Shown piece by piece: positions 4,961 through 10,460 of a stretch of DNA of 10,460 bases; the stretch's first letter is position 1, and every line of letters begins with the position of its first letter. Source of the stretch: an uncultured Chitinophagaceae bacterium (lineage in GTDB: Bacteria; Bacteroidota; Bacteroidia; Chitinophagales; Chitinophagaceae); contig CAIMKO010000357.1 of NCBI GenBank assembly GCA_903841915.1, positions 1-10,460 of the forward strand, written 5' to 3'. The notes under the pieces were generated by a model. That model worked only from the letters and a program-made list of their open reading frames with translations, had not been told where the DNA came from and ran no database searches. The position numbers and the translations under genes are program-made.

Positions 4961-5692
4961 TTAAAACTTGTTATGAATAATATAGGGCAGCATGGCTCGC
5001 CAGGTAGGCCAGTCATGCTTGATATCTGTTCCCCAAATATCCAGATCATGCCAAATCCCTTTATCCCAAAGCACTTGTGAGAAAGCCCTGTTGGCATCAG
5101 GTGCTTCATGATCACCACTGCCGCTGTAAATATGAATATGGTGACTGGCTTTTATCTTTTCGAGATACCATGGATCGGTAAGATTCGGAATGTAATGTAT
5201 GGGACTGTTGTAATAGACCTGCTCATCCCAAAAACCATCTGTATATTCTGTAAGATCATATACACCGCTCATGCTGATCGTACCATTAATGATATCAGGG
5301 CGTTTCAAAAATAAATTCATGGCGTGCAATGCACCCAGGCTTGCACCGCAGGTATAGATCATAATATCGGCACTGGAATTATTTCTGATGAAAGGGATCA
5401 CTTCTTCATATACATATTGATTGAATTGATTTTGTCGAATGGCTTTATGCTCAGGCAACATCTCCTTATTCATCCAGCTTTCTTTATTGATACTGTCAAT
5501 GCTGTACACTTTTAATTTCCCGGCATCAATATGCGGTTGCAGCTCATTCATTAATTGAAATCGCTCATACTCCAGATAATCTGCACCGGCAGTAGGTATC
5601 ATTAATAAAGCAAAGCCATAGTAACCATACACGGCGATAGGCATTTCCTTATTTAAAGAAGGACTGAACCAGGTTGAAATTTGTTTATCCAT
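4961..5692 (-). CDS. Putative esterase, alpha/beta-hydrolase fold (esterase D-like)
   Basis: The 243-residue protein has no signal peptide and resembles the PF00756-type esterase family. The nucleophile elbow is G116-A-S118-L-G120, directly after a strand (D-I-M-I-Y-T-C). D194 in S-G-S-G-D-H-E-A-P and H226 in K-H-D-W-P-T-W-R are the expected acid and base, and the late H-D-W-P-W pattern is typical of this group. A catalytic triad is thus visible in the right order, but the substrate is unknown. Members of the family act on thioesters, acyl-siderophores or carbohydrate esters. The gene starts 16 bp after the stop of the ParA-like gene on the same strand and is almost certainly co-transcribed with it. 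A 104-bp gap follows before the CarboxypepD_reg-like gene. Confidence 0.82.
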   Translation of the reverse strand: MDKQISTWFSPSLNKEMPIAVYGYYGFALLMIPTAGADYLEYERFQLMNELQPHIDAGKLKVYSIDSINKESWMNKEMLPEHKAIRQNQFNQYVYEEVIPFIRNNSSADIMIYTCGASLGALHAMNLFLKRPDIINGTISMSGVYDLTEYTDGFWDEQVYYNSPIHYIPNLTDPWYLEKIKASHHIHIYSGSGDHEAPDANRAFSQVLWDKGIWHDLDIWGTDIKHDWPTWRAMLPYIIHNKF

Positions 5693-5708
5693 AGTGGTTT
5701 AAAATCTT

Positions 5709-6449
5709 TTACAAACAATTCTTTTTAATCTCTTTCCATAAGTCACGGTAACATTGGGCCGCATAACTGCTGCCAGCATAGGTTTCCAGCGGTGCCTGAT
5801 GTATGCCCATTTTTTCTACATCACTTAAATAGGGAACGTAGTTCTTAAAAAATATTTTATCACGATAAAATTGTTGCATGGTCTCATGGTGTAAATTCTT
5901 GCGATGATCTACCATGCTGAAGAAACATTTAATGGTGCTGATGTCCAATCCGTTTTCTTTAAAATAAGTAGAAACGGTCTCATAAGAACGGATAGATAAA
6001 GTGGTAGGGATATTCGGCATCAATACCCAGTCGGCAGCATTCACGATATTTTCATGTAATAAAGAAATACCTGGAGGACAATCTAAAATAACAATATCAA
6101 AACTCTTCTTTAATGTGGTGAGCAGTGAGGCCAGTTTTTTTTTCGACTGTCTCATGTCGTTCAATAAAATATCGGCATTCCTTGCAGAGAGGTCTGCTGG
6201 TATCACCGATAAATTTTCATAAGGCGATGCCTGAACAGCATCGAGCAGGTCCAGTTCATTCGTCCATATTTTTTTAGCCTCTTTTTTTACTAAAGCTTCA
6301 ACACCCAGATAAAAAGATGCGGAACCCTGCGGATCAAGATCCCATAACAATGTCTTTTTGCCTTCTTTCGCCGAAAGATAGGCCAGATTGATAGCGGCTG
6401 CAGTTTTGCCAACACCGCCCTTCAGATTATAAAATGCAAGTGTTATCAT
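5709..6449 (-). CDS. ParA/MinD-type ATPase without a ParB partner
   Basis: This 246-residue cytoplasmic P-loop ATPase has the deviant Walker A motif K10-G-G-V-G-K-T16 with the signature lysine, the Walker A' motif D37-L-D-P-Q-G at 37-42, and Walker B D118-I-V-I-L-D123-C-P-P. ParA-family proteins bind DNA or membrane as ATP dimers and position plasmids, chromosomes or protein cargo. No helix-turn-helix precedes the ATPase domain, so it is a short (type Ib or chromosomal-like) form. No ParB gene and no parS-like site were seen nearby. The gene sits 61 bp downstream of uvrB and 16 bp upstream of an esterase gene, so it is probably an orphan cargo-positioning ATPase rather than the main chromosome segregation protein. 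Its cargo is unknown, and the esterase is the nearest candidate by linkage only. Confidence 0.9.
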   Translation of the reverse strand: MITLAFYNLKGGVGKTAAAINLAYLSAKEGKKTLLWDLDPQGSASFYLGVEALVKKEAKKIWTNELDLLDAVQASPYENLSVIPADLSARNADILLNDMRQSKKKLASLLTTLKKSFDIVILDCPPGISLLHENIVNAADWVLMPNIPTTLSIRSYETVSTYFKENGLDISTIKCFFSMVDHRKNLHHETMQQFYRDKIFFKNYVPYLSDVEKMGIHQAPLETYAGSSYAAQCYRDLWKEIKKNCL

Positions 6450-6455
6450 AGATTA

Positions 6456-6463
6456 TAAATATA
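6456..6463 (-). promoter_or_regulatory. Possible -7 box of the ParA-esterase transcript
   Basis: TATATTTA on the minus strand differs from TAnnTTTG only in the last base and ends 6 bp before the ATG at 6449. There is no TTTG at the proper distance upstream, so read-through from uvrB is an equal possibility. Confidence 0.25.
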
Positions 6464-6510
6464 CAAAACTCTGTGAAAGCATAGGTTTAAATCAAACTGA
6501 ATAAAAGGGG

Positions 6511-8550
6511 TCAAGCCTTCATTCCCCCAAGCTCTTTTTGCATTCTGAACATTTCATCCCTTAATCTGGCAGCCTCAATAAAATCAAGGTCCCGTGCTGC
6601 TTTTTCCATTTGTTTCTTTGTTTGGTTGATGGCTTTTTCCATTTGGGGAATGGTCTTGTATTCCACCTGTTCGTCTGCAGCCAGCGTTACCAGACTTTGT
6701 TCCGGCTGAATGGCATAGGGGTTTTTGGGGTCATACCCTTTAATATCCAAAACAGAGGTTTGCTGCATGATCTGCTGGATACTTTTCTTGATGGTTTGCG
6801 GTGTGATATTGTGCTCAATATTATAGGCAACCTGTTTTTCTCTTCTTCTGCTGGTCTCATCAATGGTCCGTTGCATACTCTCCGTCATCTTATCCGCATA
6901 GAAAATAACAAGACCATCTACATTCCGTGCTGCACGCCCAGCAGTTTGTGTCAGTGATTTTTCATTGCGTAAAAATCCTTCTTTGTCTGCATCCAGGATG
7001 GCAACAAGCGAAACTTCCGGCAGGTCCAATCCTTCCCGCAACAGATTCACACCCACCAAAACATCGATCTCGCCTAAGCGAAGCTGACGAAGGATCTCTA
7101 CTCTTTCCAAAGTATCCACATCACTATGAATGTATTTTGATTTGATATTGATGCGGCCTAAATATTTATCCATCTCTTCGGCCATGCGTTTGGTCAATGT
7201 GGTGACCAATACACGGTCCCCTTTCTTCACTGTTTTATCAATTTCATCCAGGAGATCATCAATTTGATTGACACTAGGACGAATTTCAATTGGCGGATCT
7301 AACAAACCTGTTGGTCTTACTACTTGTTCAATGACCACACCACCGGTTTTTTCCAATTCATAATCACCAGGCGTCGCACTTACAAAAACGGTCTGACCGA
7401 TCAGACTTTCAAACTCATGAAAATTCAGTGGACGATTATCCAAAGCACTGGGCAAACGAAAACCATAATCGACCAATATTAGTTTCCTGCTTCTGTCGCC
7501 ACCATACATGCCCGCTACCTGAGGAATGGTTTGATGGCTTTCATCGATCACGCATAAAAAGTCTTTTGGAAAATAATCCAGTAAACAGAATGGTCTAGTG
7601 CCCGCTTTTCTTCTGTCAAAGAATCTCGAATAGTTTTCAATGCCACTGCAATAACCCAGTTCCCGTATCATTTCGAGATCATATTCCACACGTTCTTTCA
7701 AACGTTGTGCTTCAATTACTTTTCCGGTGTTCTTAAAATATTCCACCTGTAGCATCATTTCATCCTGTATCTCGTGCATCACTTCCACGAGCATGTCTTT
7801 CGGTGCCAGATACAAATTAGCAGGAAAGATCGCTGCATTTTCCATCGTTCCGATACGCTTTCCACTGCTGAGTTCCAGTGATTCTATCTCTTCAATTTCA
7901 TCGCCGAAAAATGTGATGCGGTATCCGTAATCAACATAGGGGAGATTGATATCGATGGTGTCACCTTTTACACGAAATGTTCCTCTACCAAATTCTCCCT
8001 GCGAACGATTGTATAAACTATTCACCAGCGAATGCAAAAATCCCTGACGTGAAATTTGTTGACCTTTTTCAATTCTGATGATCCCATTTTCAAATTCCGT
8101 GGGATTACCCATACCATAAATACAGCTGACACTTGCCACAACAATAATATCTCTTCTTCCGCTTAATAATTGTGAAGTGGCCTGCAAACGAAGTTTATCC
8201 AACTCTTCATTGATGCTCAGGTCTTTTTCAATGTACACATCGCTTACCGGCATATACGCTTCCGGTTGATAATAATCATAGTAGCTAACAAAATAACCCA
8301 CAGCATTATCGGGAAAGAATTGTTTGAACTCGCCATACAATTGTGCTACCAGTGTTTTGTTATGCGTCAGCACCAATGTTGGTTTCTGCACTTGTTGGAT
8401 CACATTGGCAATGGTGAAAGTCTTACCACTCCCTGTTACACCCAACAGTGTTTGAAACTTTTCTCCTTCCTCGATTCCTTTAATAAGTTCATGAATGGCA
8501 GAAGGCTGATCACCGCTGGGCTGATATGTTGATTGCAGATTAAAAGGCAT
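6511..8550 (-). CDS. uvrB: Excinuclease ABC subunit B
   Basis: The 679-residue protein is a full-length UvrB, the damage-verifying helicase-like subunit of nucleotide excision repair. It receives DNA from UvrA and recruits the nuclease UvrC. All key parts are present: Walker A G37-V-T-G-S-G-K-T44, H63-N-K-T-L, the beta-hairpin that inserts at lesions (Y-Y-D-Y-Y-Q-P-E-A-Y from 90), the DEAD-like D336-E-S-H339, S-A-T-P at 391-394, motif VI Q535-T-A-G-R-A-A-R-N, and a C-terminal UVR coiled-coil (about 640-675) for UvrC contact. Length matches E. coli UvrB (673). The start M-P-F-N-L agrees with family N-termini. No LexA-type operator was recognised in the 130 bp upstream. Confidence 0.98.
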   Translation of the reverse strand: MPFNLQSTYQPSGDQPSAIHELIKGIEEGEKFQTLLGVTGSGKTFTIANVIQQVQKPTLVLTHNKTLVAQLYGEFKQFFPDNAVGYFVSYYDYYQPEAYMPVSDVYIEKDLSINEELDKLRLQATSQLLSGRRDIIVVASVSCIYGMGNPTEFENGIIRIEKGQQISRQGFLHSLVNSLYNRSQGEFGRGTFRVKGDTIDINLPYVDYGYRITFFGDEIEEIESLELSSGKRIGTMENAAIFPANLYLAPKDMLVEVMHEIQDEMMLQVEYFKNTGKVIEAQRLKERVEYDLEMIRELGYCSGIENYSRFFDRRKAGTRPFCLLDYFPKDFLCVIDESHQTIPQVAGMYGGDRSRKLILVDYGFRLPSALDNRPLNFHEFESLIGQTVFVSATPGDYELEKTGGVVIEQVVRPTGLLDPPIEIRPSVNQIDDLLDEIDKTVKKGDRVLVTTLTKRMAEEMDKYLGRINIKSKYIHSDVDTLERVEILRQLRLGEIDVLVGVNLLREGLDLPEVSLVAILDADKEGFLRNEKSLTQTAGRAARNVDGLVIFYADKMTESMQRTIDETSRRREKQVAYNIEHNITPQTIKKSIQQIMQQTSVLDIKGYDPKNPYAIQPEQSLVTLAADEQVEYKTIPQMEKAINQTKKQMEKAARDLDFIEAARLRDEMFRMQKELGGMKA

Positions 8551-8680
8551 AATTATAATGTGCTGATATGCAAATTAGTGAATGTGCAAATGAAAAACTT
8601 TTTTCTTACCGTCATTTGCTTTTCATGGCAAATTCGTTGTGTCACTCACTTGTACAGTTGAATATTTAGGAACAAAAAGA

Positions 8681-9823
8681 CTAAGGAATCACTTCAAACA
8701 GCATCAACTGAGATTTTTCCATCGGATTAAAATTATTATCTGCAATAAATAGTAAGCTCTTATGTCCGTTTGGTAAGTCGGGGCCAAAAGTCATTCCTTC
8801 AATGTTATCCGTATAGATCTTCAGATCATCCATATTCAACAATAATTTTTTTACAAGGGGATGAGAAGCAGGATTCTCTTTCAATGAAGCAGTATTCATG
8901 ATATTACTTGCATCAGCCAAGTCAACTAAAAAGACCTTAATGCTGCAAGCGAGTCTTCCGGTTGAAAAAGAACGTTCGATCACCAACATTTTATTATTGC
9001 CGATAGAAAGTATATCCGGGATGCCATTGATCTTAAAAGCGTTTTCAGGAATTGTGGGATAAGCAACAGGATCCAATTCATAGGCATATTGTGCTGTATT
9101 TTTTTTGGTGGCGATATCATATTTGAAAATGCGTATCCATGCATTGTTACTTTGTATATCTGCTCTGGGCCCATCTTCATACAAAGGCTCTTCCAGGTTG
9201 ATGAACATGGTTTTATACTCATCCGCAAAGCTGAGACCTTCCAGTGTTCCGTTCTGCCTTGGGCCTTTTTCAGACGCTTTCATTTTTAAATTTTCGGGCA
9301 ATGGAAAAGTATCTATGTATTTTCCATCGGGATGAATAATGGTGATGGATGGATTTTCCAATACCGTGTCTTTTGCATTCACAATTCTTTCCCCTTCGCT
9401 TGTCCAGAACATTTGTTTTGTAAGCGGATTGTATCTCAGCGCTTCCGGATCAGGCGTATGTACAGGGTCTTGTTTTGAATTGGGATATGGTTTATTTGCA
9501 GCATTTAAAAAACTGGTGACATCAACAAATACAACACTGTCGATCTTCTTTGTGGAAAAGAATATTTTCGCCGTATAATATCTCGCCGGATTAACTGCTG
9601 AACGATCATCACTGATCATATAATACAACTGTTTTTCTTTGTCATAATCAATACCCGATAAGCCCCCAACAGTCGTTTCCTTAAAAGAAAGATTATGCGT
9701 TATTTCATATTCGCTGATGAATTTTAATTTGCTGATCGAAATGTTTTGAGCATTACCAAAATTCAAACAAAGAAAGGCAGCAAAAAATACTATCCATACT
9801 TTTTCAGCGAAGCGATATTTCAT
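8681..9823 (-). CDS. Secreted phytase-like esterase-activity domain protein
   Basis: The 380-residue product has a signal peptide (K-Y-R-F-A-E-K, hydrophobic 10-22, likely cleavage after N-A at 24-25) followed by one domain of the 'esterase-like activity of phytase' type (PF13449), a predicted beta-propeller exported to the periplasm or surface. Recognisable conserved pieces are G-G-L-S-G-I-D-Y at 53-60, D-P-E-A-L-R-Y at 125-131, N-G-T-L-E-G-L-S at 191-198 and N-I-E-G-M-T-F-G-P-D at 340-349, each placing an acidic residue where related propellers bind calcium. Activity on phytate or esters is only inferred from the family name. ATG at 9823 is chosen because it gives a normal signal peptide, but ATG at 9829 (two residues longer) is equally possible. 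The gene stands alone between a strong terminator upstream and 130 bp of spacer before uvrB. Confidence 0.85.
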   Translation of the reverse strand: MKYRFAEKVWIVFFAAFLCLNFGNAQNISISKLKFISEYEITHNLSFKETTVGGLSGIDYDKEKQLYYMISDDRSAVNPARYYTAKIFFSTKKIDSVVFVDVTSFLNAANKPYPNSKQDPVHTPDPEALRYNPLTKQMFWTSEGERIVNAKDTVLENPSITIIHPDGKYIDTFPLPENLKMKASEKGPRQNGTLEGLSFADEYKTMFINLEEPLYEDGPRADIQSNNAWIRIFKYDIATKKNTAQYAYELDPVAYPTIPENAFKINGIPDILSIGNNKMLVIERSFSTGRLACSIKVFLVDLADASNIMNTASLKENPASHPLVKKLLLNMDDLKIYTDNIEGMTFGPDLPNGHKSLLFIADNNFNPMEKSQLMLFEVIP

Positions 9824-9840
9824 AATCATAATTTGAAGAA

Positions 9841-9848
9841 TAAATATA
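9841..9848 (-). promoter_or_regulatory. Possible -7 box of the phytase-like gene
   Basis: TATATTTA on the minus strand matches TAnnTTTG except at the last base and lies 11-17 bp before the two candidate ATGs. No -33 element is visible, because that position falls inside the terminator hairpin. Confidence 0.25.
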
Positions 9849-9854
9849 AGCAAC

Positions 9855-9887
9855 AAAAAAGCTGCGGAAACTTTCCGCAGCTTTTTT
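9855..9887. terminator. Strong bidirectional intrinsic terminator
   Basis: The 33 bp are a perfect inverted repeat about C9871. The core stem is GCTGCGGAAA (9861-9870) against TTTCCGCAGC (9872-9881), flanked by six A on the left and six T on the right, so it can terminate transcription in both directions. On the minus strand it lies 12 bp after the stop of the peptidase gene, which is its evident client, and it insulates the phytase-like gene. Confidence 0.92.
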
Positions 9888-9899
9888 GTAATGTACTAT

Positions 9900-10460
9900 T
9901 TACTTTTTTGCAGCCTCATCCAGATAAGCAGCGAATTTATTAATAGAAGCGGCGTCAATATTAATTTGTTCCTGCGCTTCTTTCCAATCGCGTTGTTCAA
10001 TGGCTTCACGGATACCCGGCATAGTTTTTACGCCATATCCTGTATAGAAACCGGGCGCATAGATCGTGTGTTTGAACCAGGGTCTGCGTGGCAAGCCATT
10101 TACAGAAAGCAATTGCTGCTCTGCCTGATATAATGATTTGTTCAATGCATCATGATCTTTTGAAGATGCGATCGCTTTGGTCCATGCATCCCCTAATTGG
10201 TTACTGCTTTTTTCCAAAGCTGCCAATGCATTTTGCAAAACTGAGAAATCTATGAATGGTACTTCAGCTTTGGCGACAGGTGTTTTCTGTTTTTTAAGCG
10301 GATCGGCTGCAAGTGTATATTGTTTGTTCTTGATCAACTCATTTTCAACCGCAGTATTTTCTCTTGTTGAATTTGTCAATTCGATTAGTTCATTCATATA
10401 ACCGTTGATGGTTTTATGCAAACTGCGAAAATCAAAAGGCAATACATCTGCATCAGATCG
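9900..10460 (-). CDS. M28-family peptidase, C-terminal part (transferrin-receptor-like dimerisation domain); cut by the window edge
   Basis: The reading frame is open to the right edge, with codons for R-S-D-A-D-V-L-P-F-D-F at the edge, so the 186 residues visible are only the C-terminal part of a longer protein. D-A-D-V-L-P-F-D-F is the segment that closes the M28 peptidase domain in glutamate-carboxypeptidase-II-like enzymes. It is followed by a helical transferrin-receptor-like dimerisation domain (PF04253) ending in G-L-P-R-R-P-W-F-K-H-T-I-Y-A-P-G and M-P-G-I-R-E-A-I, close to the corresponding region of human GCPII. The zinc-binding catalytic part lies outside the window, so activity cannot be checked. 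Bacteroidota members are usually exported aminopeptidase or carboxypeptidase-type enzymes. The terminator at 9855-9887 follows the stop. Confidence 0.88.
   Translation of the reverse strand, partial: RSDADVLPFDFRSLHKTINGYMNELIELTNSTRENTAVENELIKNKQYTLAADPLKKQKTPVAKAEVPFIDFSVLQNALAALEKSSNQLGDAWTKAIASSKDHDALNKSLYQAEQQLLSVNGLPRRPWFKHTIYAPGFYTGYGVKTMPGIREAIEQRDWKEAQEQINIDAASINKFAAYLDEAAKK

Noticed and set aside
4879..5118. A minus-strand frame of 79 codons inside and after the esterase gene
   Set aside because: It is an alternative frame of the esterase coding region, whose own frame carries the family motifs.
5709..6449. Plasmid or chromosome partition locus (parAB)
   Set aside because: There is no parB gene or parS-like palindrome near the ParA-type gene, and the neighbours are uvrB and an esterase.

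Overview
The window looks like a chromosomal stretch of a Bacteroidota bacterium, probably of the Chitinophagaceae. This rests on moderate-to-low GC, no Shine-Dalgarno sequences ahead of the genes, promoter boxes of the Bacteroidetes type (TAnnTTTG, in one case with TTTG 19 bp upstream), and gene families typical of the phylum: a CarboxypepD_reg-like secreted protein, a MerC-domain protein beside a Fur-family regulator, and an M28 peptidase with a transferrin-receptor-like dimerisation domain. Phylum is inferred with good confidence, family less so. There are no insertion sequences, CRISPR arrays, tRNAs or rRNAs.

Layout. Positions 1-372 hold no protein gene. They carry a candidate minus-strand small RNA (about 20-87) with its own promoter and intrinsic terminator, and three consecutive 15-bp dyads (260-304) upstream of a plus-strand lpxD-like acyltransferase gene (373-1320). 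That gene runs tail to tail, with a 6-bp overlap, into a minus-strand group: SCO1/SenC (3444-2785), a Fur-family regulator (2775-2359) and an extended-SDR epimerase/reductase (2286-1315). A divergent plus-strand gene for a MerC-domain membrane protein (3550-3945) shares a 105-bp control region with SCO1. There the best promoter match in the window is overlapped by a perfect 7-1-7 dyad of Fur-family geometry.

From 4101 to the right edge everything is on the minus strand. In transcription order, from right to left, these are: the C-terminal part of an M28 glutamate-carboxypeptidase-II-like peptidase (cut by the edge), a strong bidirectional terminator, a secreted phytase-like esterase-domain protein, uvrB, an orphan ParA-type ATPase, an alpha/beta-hydrolase esterase 16 bp behind it, and a secreted CarboxypepD_reg-like protein starting with TTG.

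How the genes fit together. The clearest functional unit is the metal-related locus at 2359-3945: a copper-site assembly protein, a metalloregulator and a membrane protein with a His/Cys-rich tail, with an operator-like dyad between the two divergent arms. Everything else is mostly housekeeping (uvrB, lpxD-like) or secreted and envelope proteins of uncertain role. No large new system stands out. The items most worth checking are the Fur-type operator and leaderless MerC promoter, the lpxD upstream dyad array, the candidate small RNA, and the ParA-esterase pair.
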